From NCBI RefSeq assembly GCF_014873145.1, contig NZ_JADBEK010000001.1:6510001-6574000 (forward strand): a stretch of 64,000 nt of DNA, given 5' to 3'. The DNA is from Nonomuraea angiospora. Its GTDB lineage: Bacteria > Actinomycetota > Actinomycetes > Streptosporangiales > Streptosporangiaceae. A model generated the notes under the pieces. That model saw nothing but the letters and a program-made list of their open reading frames with translations, made no database searches and had not been told where the DNA came from. The stretch's first letter is position 1. Each line of letters starts with the position of its first letter. Positions 9,087 to 17,517 of the stretch are shown piece by piece. Position numbers and translations under genes: made by a program.

Positions 9087-11096
9087 ATGGCCTTTCGCTA
9101 TGGTGAGTACCACGACGGCCCCGATCCCCTCGCCCCGCCCTACGACGTGCGGGCGGCCCTCGACGAGATGGGCGACGCGATCCTGTCCGGCTCGACGCCG
9201 GTCCACGCCCTGCGCGACCTGCTCAAGCGCGGCCTGCCCGGCGCGCAGGACCGCCGCGGGCTCGACGACATGCTCAGGGAGGTGCGCCGGCGCCGGCGCG
9301 ACCTGCGCGAGCGCGGGCGGCTCGACGGCACCCTGGAGAAGGCGCGGGCGCTGCTCGACAAGGCCATCGGGCAGGAGCGGGCCGAGCTGTTCCCCGACCC
9401 GTCCGACGACGCGCGGCTGCGGGAGGCCGAGCTCGACGGGCTGCCCGAGGACACGGCCGGCGCGATCCAGGAGCTGAGCACGTACGAGTGGCGCTCCTCG
9501 GCGGCGCGCCAGACGTTCGAGGAGCTGCGCGACCTGCTGCGGCGCGAGGTCCTGGACAGCCAGTTCAGGGGCCTGCGGGATGCCCTCGCCAACCCCGACC
9601 CCGAGGCGATGGAACGCGTCCGCCAGATGATGGCGGAGCTGAACGACATGCTGGACAAGGACTCCCGCGGCCAGCACACCCAGGCCGACTTTGACGCCTT
9701 TATGGGGAAATATGGCGATTTGTTCCCCGAAAAGCCGCGGAACCTGGAGGAGCTCGTCGACATCCTGGCCCGCCGCGCCGCCGCCACGCAGCGCATGCTG
9801 GCCTCGATGACCCCACGTCAGCGCGAGGAGCTCGCCGGCCTGATCAACCAGACCCTCGACCAGGCCGGGCTCTCCGACGAGATGCGCCGCCTCGGCGAGG
9901 CCCTCTACGCCCGCCGGCCCGACCTGGCGTGGAACGCCCCCGAACGCCTCACCGGCGAGGAGCCCCTGGGCATGGGCGACGCGGTCACGGCCCTGGAGGA
10001 GCTGGCCGACCTCACCCAGCTGGAGACCGCCCTGCGGCAGGACTACCCGGGCGCCAGGCTGGACGACATCGACGAGTCCGCCGTACGCCGCGCCCTCGGC
10101 CGCTCGGCCGTGGACGACCTGGAGGCGCTCAAGCGCATCGAGCGCGAACTGGAGGAGCAGGGCTACCTGCTGCGCCGCCGGGGCAAGCTGGAACTCACCC
10201 CCAAGGCGGTCCGCCGCCTGGGTGAGACGGCGCTGCGCCGCGTGTTCTCCTCCCTCGACGCGGGCCGCCGCGGCGACCACGACCAGCACGACGCGGGCTC
10301 GGCCGGGGAGCTGACGGGCTCGTCCCGGCCGTGGCGCTTCGGCGACGAGCAGCCCATCGACGTGGTCCGCACGCTGGTGAACGGCGTGCGCAGCGGCGGC
10401 GTCGCCGCCCCGGGCACCGCCGTCCGCGACGCTGGGGCCGCTTCGGGGGCCGCCGGTTCGGGCGGGCGCGTCGCGGTCCGCCTCTCGGTGGACGACTTCG
10501 AGGTGGCCGAGACCGAGCGCCGCACCGCCGCGGCCGTCTGCCTGCTCGTGGACCTGTCGTACTCGATGGCCCTGCGGGGCACCTGGGCCGCCGCCAAGCA
10601 GACGGCACTGGCGCTCCAGGCCCTGGTGGCGTCCAAGTTCCCGCAGGACGCGGTCCAGATCATCGGCTTCTCCAACTACGCCAGGGTGCTGCAGCCCGAC
10701 GAGCTGGCGGGCCTCGACTGGGACATGGTCCAGGGCACCAACCTGCACCACGCCCTCCTGATCGCCGGCCGCCACCTCGACCGCCACCCCGACTTCGAGC
10801 CGGTGGTGCTGGTGGTCACGGACGGCGAGCCCACGGCCCACCTCATGCGCAACGGCAGGTCGGCGTTCGAGTGGCCGCCGTCGCACGAGACGCTGGAGCT
10901 CACGCTGGCCGAGGTCGACAAGATGACCCGGCGGCGAGCGACGATCAACGTCTTCATGCTGGCGGCCGACGACCGGCTGAAGGAGTTCGTGGACGAGGTG
11001 GCCCGCAGGAACGGCGGCCGCGTCTTCTCGCCGAGCGCCGAGCGCCTGGGCGAGTACGTGGTCAGCGACTTCCTGCGCCTGCGCCGCGCCCGCTGA
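9087..11096 (+). CDS. VWA-domain protein, partner of the MoxR-like ATPase
   Basis: A 669-residue cytoplasmic protein. The first 480 residues are helical and charged (CoxE/ViaA-like), and the C-terminal 190 form a von Willebrand A domain. The MIDAS metal site is visible: DLSYSM starting at D489 (DxSxS), a Thr in QGTNLHHAL, and VTDGEP. Such proteins pair with MoxR-family AAA+ ATPases, here the one at 6857. The ATG at 9087 is chosen over the overlapping GTG at 9084. Likely role: substrate recruitment for the ATPase; the substrate is unknown. Confidence 0.9.
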   Translation: MAFRYGEYHDGPDPLAPPYDVRAALDEMGDAILSGSTPVHALRDLLKRGLPGAQDRRGLDDMLREVRRRRRDLRERGRLDGTLEKARALLDKAIGQERAELFPDPSDDARLREAELDGLPEDTAGAIQELSTYEWRSSAARQTFEELRDLLRREVLDSQFRGLRDALANPDPEAMERVRQMMAELNDMLDKDSRGQHTQADFDAFMGKYGDLFPEKPRNLEELVDILARRAAATQRMLASMTPRQREELAGLINQTLDQAGLSDEMRRLGEALYARRPDLAWNAPERLTGEEPLGMGDAVTALEELADLTQLETALRQDYPGARLDDIDESAVRRALGRSAVDDLEALKRIERELEEQGYLLRRRGKLELTPKAVRRLGETALRRVFSSLDAGRRGDHDQHDAGSAGELTGSSRPWRFGDEQPIDVVRTLVNGVRSGGVAAPGTAVRDAGAASGAAGSGGRVAVRLSVDDFEVAETERRTAAAVCLLVDLSYSMALRGTWAAAKQTALALQALVASKFPQDAVQIIGFSNYARVLQPDELAGLDWDMVQGTNLHHALLIAGRHLDRHPDFEPVVLVVTDGEPTAHLMRNGRSAFEWPPSHETLELTLAEVDKMTRRRATINVFMLAADDRLKEFVDEVARRNGGRVFSPSAERLGEYVVSDFLRLRRAR

Positions 11097-11129
11097 GTTT
11101 GTCGGTGCCGTCTGCCAGACTCGCTCGCC

Positions 11130-11609
11130 ATGAGCGAGCGAAGCGAGCCTGGCGTGCGGTTGAGAGACGTCGTGGAGGCCGATCTGGAGGTCTTCCTGGC
11201 GCAGGAGCACGACCCGGAGGCGGCCCGGAGGTCCAGGTTCACGCCCCGCCCCCGGGAGCGCTTCCTCCACCACTGGGCCACCCGGATCCTGGCCGACCCC
11301 ACCGTCTTCGTGCAGGCGGTCCTCGTCGATGGCGAAGTGGCCGGAAACATCGTGGCCTGGTGGGAGGAGGAGCGGCGCTTCATCGGCTACTGGTTCGGCC
11401 GCGAGTTCTGGGGCCGCGGCATCGGCACCCGGGCCCTGACGCTCTTCCTGGAGCAGGAGAAGACCCGTCCCCTCTACGCCGACCCCTACGAAGGCAACAC
11501 CGGCTCGGTCCGGCTCCTGGAGAAGGTCGGCTTCCAGCGCTCCGGCACGGTGCGGCACGGCGAGGACCAGCACATCATGCTGGTCCTCGCGGCCCCGCCG
11601 ACGGCCTGA
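11130..11609 (+). CDS. GNAT-family N-acetyltransferase
   Basis: A 159-residue acetyltransferase of the RimJ/RimL-like group. The acetyl-CoA loop is in FGREFWGRGIGTRAL (about 90-104), and the fold ends with PYEGNTGSVRLLEKVGFQ. The N-terminus MSERSEPG is encoded by GAGCGAGCGAAGCGAGC, a small palindromic sequence that may have been captured as coding. The substrate cannot be inferred. It follows the VWA gene by 33 bp. Confidence 0.88.
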   Translation: MSERSEPGVRLRDVVEADLEVFLAQEHDPEAARRSRFTPRPRERFLHHWATRILADPTVFVQAVLVDGEVAGNIVAWWEEERRFIGYWFGREFWGRGIGTRALTLFLEQEKTRPLYADPYEGNTGSVRLLEKVGFQRSGTVRHGEDQHIMLVLAAPPTA

Positions 11610-11619
11610 TCGCGGCGCG

Positions 11620-12573
11620 TTACGGATGATCCGCCTGTCTGCGGACTCGAGGCACCTGCTGGGCGCGGCGGGCGGCCTCGGCCCGGAGCTGGCGCCTCAG
11701 CTGCCTGCCGTGGCCGAGGAAGGAACGGGTCCGCAGGCGGCGATCCTCGGGCAGGCTCCAGTCGGGCAGCGCGCGGTCGATCGCGACGGTGAGCCGGTCG
11801 TCCCCGTGGGCGGTGGCGGTGCCGAGCAGCACGACGTTCTCCTGCCAGCGCATGCCGGGATCGTGCCGGTGGAAGGTCAGGCAGACCGGTCCGGGCACAG
11901 CGGCCACACCGGCGGGCAGGTGCAGCTCGTACCCGGTCGTGGTGCGGGAGAAGGCACGCGCGGGCACGGTCACGGGCCGGCCGTCCGCCACCGTCGAGAC
12001 GATCGGCCGGCCCAGGTCGCGGGCCCGGCGGGCGTACGGGCGCCAGTCGGCGGGCGGTGAGGAGCGACCGGGAAGGCGGGGCCCCGACGGGGCCGGGTCC
12101 GAGGCGGGGGCCGTGGTGCCGGGCGGGCAGGTCCAGGTCAGCGGGTCGCGGGTCAGGTCGCCGCCCGGCCACCAGGTGATCCGCTCTGGGGTCACCTCGA
12201 TGTAGATCCGCGCGAAATACCAGGTCAGGCGCTTGACCAGAAACCACGGCAGCCCCGCGAAGGCGTCCGGGATCTTGGCCCGGGACTCGCGGACGTACCG
12301 GTCGGTGTTGGCCTGCAGATCGGCGTCGCGGACGGTGGCGCGGCCCTGCACCAGCACCACCGGATCGCCCTCGAACAGCAGCGCGACGCGCGGATCGCGG
12401 CGCGCCCGCTCGGCTTTGCCGGGATAGGTCAGGCCGGTGCTGACGTCGATGGTGCCGCGGGCCCCGGTGTAGGGGGTGACAGGCCAGGTGACGGGCCGCC
12501 CGTCGCGGGTGAGCGAGGTGTAGGCGCACACCACGGAGCTCCGGAACGTCGTGGTGGGGAGCGTGAGGGTCAT
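11620..12573 (-). CDS. Pyridoxamine 5'-phosphate oxidase-like flavin/F420 fold protein
   Basis: A 317-residue protein. The N-terminal half (SSVVCAYTSLTRDGRPVTWPVTP, RDPRVALLFEGDPVVLVQGRATV) has the split-barrel pattern of PPOX-like proteins. The C-terminal half (from about 185) shows a second, weaker split-barrel-like pattern (GRPIVSTVADGRPVTVPARAF ... GPVCLTFHRHDPGMRWQENVVLLG), suggesting a tandem arrangement. It ends in a basic Arg-rich tail. Cofactor and substrate are not evident. The ATG at 12573 gives the first family-like residues. It is divergent from the hemerythrin-like gene across a symmetrical operator-like sequence. Confidence 0.72.
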   Translation of the reverse strand: MTLTLPTTTFRSSVVCAYTSLTRDGRPVTWPVTPYTGARGTIDVSTGLTYPGKAERARRDPRVALLFEGDPVVLVQGRATVRDADLQANTDRYVRESRAKIPDAFAGLPWFLVKRLTWYFARIYIEVTPERITWWPGGDLTRDPLTWTCPPGTTAPASDPAPSGPRLPGRSSPPADWRPYARRARDLGRPIVSTVADGRPVTVPARAFSRTTTGYELHLPAGVAAVPGPVCLTFHRHDPGMRWQENVVLLGTATAHGDDRLTVAIDRALPDWSLPEDRRLRTRSFLGHGRQLRRQLRAEAARRAQQVPRVRRQADHP

Positions 12574-12595
12574 GCCCGCGCACGCTAATGACGGT

Positions 12596-12640
12596 GTCTT
12601 GGGCCGTTCTTGGAGCCGACCTTCAAGAGCCGCCCAAGAC
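12596..12640. promoter_or_regulatory. Symmetrical array of four heptamers, SARP-type operator candidate
   Basis: Two direct heptamers, TCTTGGG (12597-12603) and TCTTGGA (12608-12614), are spaced 11 bp start to start. Two inverted ones, TTCAAGA (12622-12628) and CCCAAGA (12633-12639), also have an 11-bp period. The outer arms GTCTTGGGC / GCCCAAGAC are perfectly complementary. Heptameric direct repeats with 11-bp period are the known binding pattern of SARP regulators, and a SARP gene lies next to the downstream hemerythrin gene. The site lies 22 bp upstream of the minus gene's start and 48 bp upstream of the plus gene's start. Confidence 0.55.
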
Positions 12641-12688
12641 CGGGAGGTCACGATGACGGCACCCTGACAAACCGGAAGGAGCACGACC

Positions 12689-13390
12689 ATGCGCACCACC
12701 GCACCCCCGAACCTGCCGCAGATCTCGCTGCCCGGCCAGGCCGCCGCCGCGCCGGGGCCGCTCGACATGACCAACATGTACCTGGCGCACTACGGCTTCC
12801 GCCGCGACCTCGGCCACCTGATCACCGCGATCGGCCGGATCCGCCTCGGCGACCGCCGGCGCATCACCGCCCTGCGCGAGCACCACGCGTGGGTGCTGTT
12901 CGTGCTGCACCACCACCACACCGCCGAGGACGAGACGGTCTGGCCGCGGCTGCGGGAGCGGGCGCCGCAGGCGATCGGGACGATCGACGCGCTGGAGGCC
13001 GAGCACGAGGCCTGCGACCACTGGATCCGCGAGAGCACCGACGCCTTCCAGGCGTTCGGCACCGGCCCGTCCGAGCAGCGGCGCGAGCGGCTCATGACCG
13101 CCCTGCGCGCGCTGGCCGACACCCTCGGCGCGCACCTGGCGCACGAGGAGACCGACGGAATCCCGCTGATGATGGCCCACATCACGCCGGAGGAGGACGC
13201 GGAGGGGCACAAGACGATCAGGAAGCAGTACGGTCTCCGCAAGCTGATCACGCTGCTCGGCTGGATCACGTCCGAGCTGCCCGCCGAGGTCGAGGCCCAC
13301 CTGCGCAGGACCTCGCCCAGGCCGATGGTGCTGCTCAGCACCCTGGCCGGCGGTCGCTACCGGCGGCGCGCGGCCTACCTGTGGGGGTGA
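12689..13390 (+). CDS. Hemerythrin-domain protein
   Basis: A 233-residue protein with a four-helix hemerythrin HHE domain (about 30-165). Candidate di-iron ligands are in LREHHAWVLFVLHHHHTAEDETVWP, EAEHEACDHW and HLAHEETDGIPLM. The C-terminal segment from 170 has another hydrophobic stretch. Such proteins bind O2/NO or act in redox and iron handling; which applies here is unknown. The start ATG has AAGGAG 7 nt upstream. Its 3' end overlaps the convergent SARP gene by 16 nt. Confidence 0.9.
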   Translation: MRTTAPPNLPQISLPGQAAAAPGPLDMTNMYLAHYGFRRDLGHLITAIGRIRLGDRRRITALREHHAWVLFVLHHHHTAEDETVWPRLRERAPQAIGTIDALEAEHEACDHWIRESTDAFQAFGTGPSEQRRERLMTALRALADTLGAHLAHEETDGIPLMMAHITPEEDAEGHKTIRKQYGLRKLITLLGWITSELPAEVEAHLRRTSPRPMVLLSTLAGGRYRRRAAYLWG

Positions 13391-16300
13391 GCCAGCTCCC
13401 GTTCCACGCCCTCGGCGTGCTCGGCGTGCCGCCGCGCCGCCTCGGTGTCGCCCAGGGCCTCGGCCAGCTGCGCCAGTGACCGGCTGACCGGCCACATCAG
13501 CATGCTCAGCCCCGCGATCCCCATGCGGTCGCCGTACGCGGACGCCTCCTCGTACAGGTCGGCGCAGGCCTGCCGGTCGCCCAGCCCGGCCCAGATCTCG
13601 CAGCGGACGACCAGCCAGAACAGGTAGACGAACGTGCGCGGGATCGGTGATTGCCGCTCCCACGGCCCGAGCACCCGCCGCGCCTCCTCCAGCCGGCCGC
13701 TGACCATCAGGTAGTGGGCGAGCCCGTCCCGGTTGAACTGGTCGAGCTGGTCGTGCGAGATGTCCCCCGGCGGCGGCACCGCGTCCGCCGCCCCGCGGCG
13801 CAGGCGCATGAGCGCGACCTGGTACGTGGCGCCGGCCGTGGTGGTCTCCACGCCCCACATCGAGGTGGCGCGCTGTTCAGCGGCGGTGACCGCGAGGAGC
13901 GACTCGGCCGCCTCCAGGTCGCCGCGGTGGAGGATGACGCCGAGGCGCAGCCAGTCCAGGATGATCCGCAGATACGGCATGTGCGTACGGCCGATCAGCC
14001 GCTCCGCCTCGGCCAGCACGTCCAGGGCCTCCGGCACCCGGCACAGCTCCAGCAGCGTGCCGCCCTGGCAGGTGAGCCCGATCGTGCGCAGCTCGTCGTC
14101 GCCCGCCTCCAGCCCGGCGCGGGCCATCTCCTCCCCCGCCTCCAGCCGCTGACGCACCGAGTCCGGGTCGAGCATCGCGTAGTAGCGGGCGAACAGCACC
14201 CGGCCCAGCAGCGTCGCGTCGTTCTCCTGGCGGGCCAGCCGCGCCGCCTCGGCGCTCCACCGGTCCCGCTCCGCGGGGTCGGACCCCGGCAGGTAGTACG
14301 CCTGGAGCGCCAGGCAGGCCAGCACCCGGGCCCGGGCCGGCGGCTCCAGCCCTTCGTCGGCGGCCAGCTCCCGCAGGTCCGCCAGCAGCTCGGCGTCGTA
14401 GTCGCCGTAGACCTTCCAGGGTTGCAGGATGCGGCCGCCGTACCCGGTCGCGGCCTCGATCCAGCGCCGCCGGTCGCCCTCCTGCTTGGCCAGGCGGCGG
14501 ATCCGCGTCAGCTCGGCCTCCTGGCCCACCGAATCGCCCGCCCCGAACTTGGCCTCGGCCAGCGCGAACAGCAGGTCCATACGCTCCGCCGGGCCCAGCT
14601 CGGGGTCGTCCTCGGCCACCCGGCCGGCCCGCTCCAGCAGCTCGACGGCCACGTCGTACGCGCGCAGCCGCTTGGCCTCCTCGGCGGCCCGCCACGCCGC
14701 CCGCCAGGCCCGCGCGGTGTGGCCCGCGGGAATCGCCTGGAACCAGTGGTGGGCGGCGGTGGCCAGCCGGTCGGAGGCCGAGCCGCCAATCCGTGACTCG
14801 ATCGCGGCGGCCACGGCGGCGTGCAGCCGCGCCCTCCGCAGCACCGGCACCACCTCGGTGAGCGCCTCCTGCACCAGCGCGTGCACGAACCGGAACCGGC
14901 CCGGCCGCCCCTCCGCGACCAGGGCGGCGGCCAGGGCCGGCTCCAGCCGGTCCAGCGCCGCGTCCAGGTCGAGCCCGGCGGCCTCGGCCACGACCGTCAC
15001 GTCGAACTCCCGCCCTGCCACCGCCGCCACCCGCAACAGCTCGGCGGACGGCTCGGGCAGCCGGTTCACCCGGCCGAGCACGACGTCCCGCACGCCCAGC
15101 GGCAGCGTGCCGCGGCCCGGCGATCCGGCTCCGAGGTAACGCATCAGCTCCGTGACGAAGAACGGATTACCGTTCGTGCGGTCCCTGAGCGCCCGCACGT
15201 CCGTACCCGCCGGGGTCAGCTCGGCCAGGTCGGAGGCCGAAAGGCCGGACAACGGCAGCCGCACCGCCTGCCGGCGCGACAGCGCCTCGAACGCCTCGGC
15301 CAGCGCGCCCTGCGGCGGCGGCCAGTCGCGTGCCGTGCCCACCACGGCCAGCCTGCCGTCCAGCACGTACTCGGCCAGGTAGCCCAGCAGCCGCAGCGAG
15401 GACCGGTCCGCCCAGTGCAGGTCGTCCAGCACCACCAGCACCGGCCGCCGGCCCGCGGTCAGCGCGCGTGCCGCCGCTCCGTACGTGCGGAACCTCGCGC
15501 CCTCGGGGTCGGTCCCGGTCGCGGAGCCGACTCCTGGCAGGTTCGCGCGCACGTCGGCGGGCAGTGGCGGCAGCGTGTCGGCCAGCCGTTCCAGCACCGT
15601 CACCCACGGCCAGAACGCCGGCGCGCCCTCCGTCGCCGCGCACCGCCCCACCGCGACCGTGAACCCCCTGGCCCGGGCCCGGCTCACGAGCTCCTCGGCC
15701 AGCCGCGTCTTGCCGATCCCCGGCTCCCCGGTGATCAGCGAGAACCCCGTCCGCCCCGCCGCCGCCGCTTCCAGCAGCCCGTCCAGCGCGGCCAGCTCGT
15801 CCTGCCGGCCCGTGATCCCCCGCTCCGCCACCCGCGGCTCGGGCGGCGGTGGCGGCCGGTGGGGGAACAGCGTTGGCGATTGGTCGAGGATGTCGCGTTC
15901 CAGCGCGCGCAACTCCTCGCCCGGGTCGATGCCAAGCTCCTCGGCCAGGATCCGGCGGGCCGTGCGCAGCGTCTCCAGGGCTTCACCCTGGCGGCCGCTC
16001 CGGTAGAGCGCCAGCGCCCGCAGCGCCCACAGCCGCTCGCGCAGGGGGTGCTCGAAGGTCAGGGCCTCCAGCTCGCCCAGCAACTCGCCGTGGCGGTCCT
16101 GCTGGATGACCGCGCTCACCCGCAGCTCGCGGGCCCGCTCCCGGGCCTCGGTGAGCCGCACCCGGACGGCGGTCACGTACGCCTGATCGTCCAGCTCCTG
16201 GTACGGCTCGCCGCGCCACAGCGCCAGCGCCTCACCCGCCAGCCGCTCCGCCTCGGCGGGCCCGGCCGCCTGCTCGGCCTGCCCGACCAGGCGCAGGAAC

Positions 16301-16620
16301 CGCGTCGAGTCCACCTGCTCCGGATCGATCGCCAGCGTGTAACCCACCGGCCCGAACGTCAGCAACCGGCTCTGCGCCCTGGCCCGGCGACCGGGCTCCA
16401 GCAGGCGGCGCAGGTTGGAGACGTACGCGTGCAGCGACGCCATCACCTCGGCCGGCGGCTCCTCGCCCCACAACCGGTCGATCAACGCACTCGGGGCCAC
16501 CGGCCGGCCCTCCGCCAGCACCAGCACGCTCACCAGCGCCCGCATCTTCAGCGAGCCGATCTGACACGACCGCCCGTCGTCGCCGACGACCTCCAGCGGG
16601 CCCAGCACACGGATGTCCAC
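13375..16620 (-). CDS. SARP/AfsR-type transcriptional activator with AAA ATPase and TPR-like region
   Basis: A large regulator of 1081 residues. It has an OmpR-type winged helix (1-95, starting MDIRVLGPLEVVGDDGR), a bacterial transcriptional activation domain (about 100-245), an ATPase module (Walker A GEPGIGKT at 298-305; Walker B in VLVVLDDLHWAD near 390), then a long helical TPR-like C-terminus. This architecture is that of AfsR/SARP activators of secondary metabolism. The GTG at 16620 is chosen because the conserved DIRVLGPLEV follows directly; upstream residues are not family-like. No biosynthetic cluster is adjacent, so the target is unknown. The nearest candidate operator is at 12596-12640. 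Confidence 0.93.
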   Translation of the reverse strand: MDIRVLGPLEVVGDDGRSCQIGSLKMRALVSVLVLAEGRPVAPSALIDRLWGEEPPAEVMASLHAYVSNLRRLLEPGRRARAQSRLLTFGPVGYTLAIDPEQVDSTRFLRLVGQAEQAAGPAEAERLAGEALALWRGEPYQELDDQAYVTAVRVRLTEARERARELRVSAVIQQDRHGELLGELEALTFEHPLRERLWALRALALYRSGRQGEALETLRTARRILAEELGIDPGEELRALERDILDQSPTLFPHRPPPPPEPRVAERGITGRQDELAALDGLLEAAAAGRTGFSLITGEPGIGKTRLAEELVSRARARGFTVAVGRCAATEGAPAFWPWVTVLERLADTLPPLPADVRANLPGVGSATGTDPEGARFRTYGAAARALTAGRRPVLVVLDDLHWADRSSLRLLGYLAEYVLDGRLAVVGTARDWPPPQGALAEAFEALSRRQAVRLPLSGLSASDLAELTPAGTDVRALRDRTNGNPFFVTELMRYLGAGSPGRGTLPLGVRDVVLGRVNRLPEPSAELLRVAAVAGREFDVTVVAEAAGLDLDAALDRLEPALAAALVAEGRPGRFRFVHALVQEALTEVVPVLRRARLHAAVAAAIESRIGGSASDRLATAAHHWFQAIPAGHTARAWRAAWRAAEEAKRLRAYDVAVELLERAGRVAEDDPELGPAERMDLLFALAEAKFGAGDSVGQEAELTRIRRLAKQEGDRRRWIEAATGYGGRILQPWKVYGDYDAELLADLRELAADEGLEPPARARVLACLALQAYYLPGSDPAERDRWSAEAARLARQENDATLLGRVLFARYYAMLDPDSVRQRLEAGEEMARAGLEAGDDELRTIGLTCQGGTLLELCRVPEALDVLAEAERLIGRTHMPYLRIILDWLRLGVILHRGDLEAAESLLAVTAAEQRATSMWGVETTTAGATYQVALMRLRRGAADAVPPPGDISHDQLDQFNRDGLAHYLMVSGRLEEARRVLGPWERQSPIPRTFVYLFWLVVRCEIWAGLGDRQACADLYEEASAYGDRMGIAGLSMLMWPVSRSLAQLAEALGDTEAARRHAEHAEGVERELAHPHR

Positions 16621-16850
16621 AGCCCTACCACTCTCACGAAGTCGCCTGATCTTACGACAAAGGTGGAGGCTGGGGTGGTTCACTGCGGCGCCGACTGCCG
16701 ATCGCGGGCTCAGGAGCGTCCCCCTGAGGTGCTCAGGTCGCGCCTGCCTGGCGATCGGGGTGTTCCACATTCAGGGAGTGCGCGGGCGATGGTGAAGGCC
16801 GACGCCGATCGCGGTGCGGGCGTTGGCCACGACCTGGGCGATCTGTCGGC

Positions 16851-16887
16851 GCGCCCATCCCGCGAAGGCCCGCCCAGTTGGGCGTCA
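16851..16887. repeat. 37-bp intergenic repeat, copy 1
   Basis: This 37-bp sequence matches 17481-17517 at 31 of 37 positions by eye. On the minus strand both copies begin exactly at a TGA stop codon and run into the 3' flank. Copy 1 contains the small inverted repeat CGCCCA-ac-TGGGCG. Confidence 0.7.
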
Positions 16888-17013
16888 GCGCGTGTCGGCG
16901 GCTTTGGTGAGATCGAACTCGCCGTGACGCACACCTCGAAGGAAGGCGTCCCACTCTGTGGACGAGAAGGTGTGATGGTGAGGCGGGTCCGTGGGTGGTA
17001 CGTCTGGGATCGC
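16885..17013 (-). pseudogene. Remnant of a DUF397-family gene
   Basis: On the minus strand this frame encodes 42 residues ending ...FSSTEWDAFLRGVRHGEFD and a few more residues before TGA, which is the characteristic C-terminus of the actinobacterial DUF397 family. A TAG at 17014-17016 lies directly before the open stretch, there is no start codon with a family-like N-terminus, and the usual upstream partner (an XRE-type regulator) is missing. It is therefore a decayed fragment, unless a frameshift separates it from a lost N-terminal part. DUF397 proteins are small products encoded beside XRE regulators in streptomycete-like genomes. Confidence 0.65.
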
Positions 17014-17394
17014 CTACAGGACACCGTGTGCGAGACATGCGAGCGGCTGGCCATGGCGACGCGGCGGTGAATGGCGAGGCTCAAGAGCAGGGCCTCCGCT
17101 TCCCCACCGATGTCCCTGACATGGCGGCCCGCCTCGTGAAGTCCACTCACCGCGGCCCGCCGATCTGGCCAGGCCCGACGGTGCACGGATGGACGAGCTG
17201 GACCGCAATCCGACCTCGCCGTTGTCCAGACGGCCGGCGAGGTGCCTGCTCAGCCGGTAGGGCGGGCTCCAGCAGGTTGATTACCCAATCGGTCAACGGG
17301 TGGGGAGAGCGGCCTTACCCACCAGGCCGGCATCGGGCGTGGCGCTTCCAGGATGACGCCACGACCAGACGGTAACCGGCCGGCCGCCGGCGGT
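17014..17394. other. Gene-poor stretch
   Basis: No convincing gene here. Short frames on both strands lack ribosome binding sites and family-like sequence. The minus strand has short patches with a coding-like flavour (for example RLSRHLAGRLDNGEVGL) in different frames, consistent with decayed DNA upstream of the DUF397 remnant, but nothing identifiable. Confidence 0.5.
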
Positions 17395-17416
17395 CCGGGG
17401 GTCGGGAGACCCCCGG
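17395..17416. terminator. Perfect 9-bp hairpin, first of a pair
   Basis: CCGGGGGTC (17395-17403) and GACCCCCGG (17408-17416) form a perfect stem around the loop GGGA. It is about 100 bp downstream of the minus-strand gene ending at 17515. There is no T-tract. Confidence 0.55.
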
Positions 17417-17426
17417 CAAGGGGGCT

Positions 17427-17447
17427 CGGGGGAGCTTGGCTCCCCCG
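17427..17447. terminator. Perfect 9-bp hairpin, second of a pair
   Basis: CGGGGGAGC (17427-17435) and GCTCCCCCG (17439-17447) form a perfect stem with a 3-nt loop TTG. It lies closer to the minus-strand gene at 17515-17937 and, with its neighbour, is a plausible tandem intrinsic terminator without a U-tract, a form often seen in actinomycetes. Confidence 0.6.
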
Positions 17448-17480
17448 TCAGGGGAGCCCGTAGCCGCATCCGCGCGAAGC

Positions 17481-17517
17481 GCGCCCACCTGGCGAAGGCC
17501 CGTGCAGTTGGGGGTCA
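17481..17517. repeat. 37-bp intergenic repeat, copy 2
   Basis: Second copy of the 16851-16887 sequence (six mismatches). As in copy 1, its right end coincides with the TGA stop codon of a minus-strand reading frame, here the small gene at 17515-17937. Confidence 0.7.

Noticed and set aside
8193..11573. A 1126-codon open frame on the minus strand
   Set aside because: It is antisense to the MoxR end, secreted protein, VWA and GNAT genes, is rich in Gly/Ala/Arg/His without domain signatures, and reflects high-GC antisense openness.
16995..17375. 126-codon plus-strand frame in the gap downstream of the DUF397 remnant
   Set aside because: No ribosome binding site, no recognisable domain, antisense to the DUF397 fragment.
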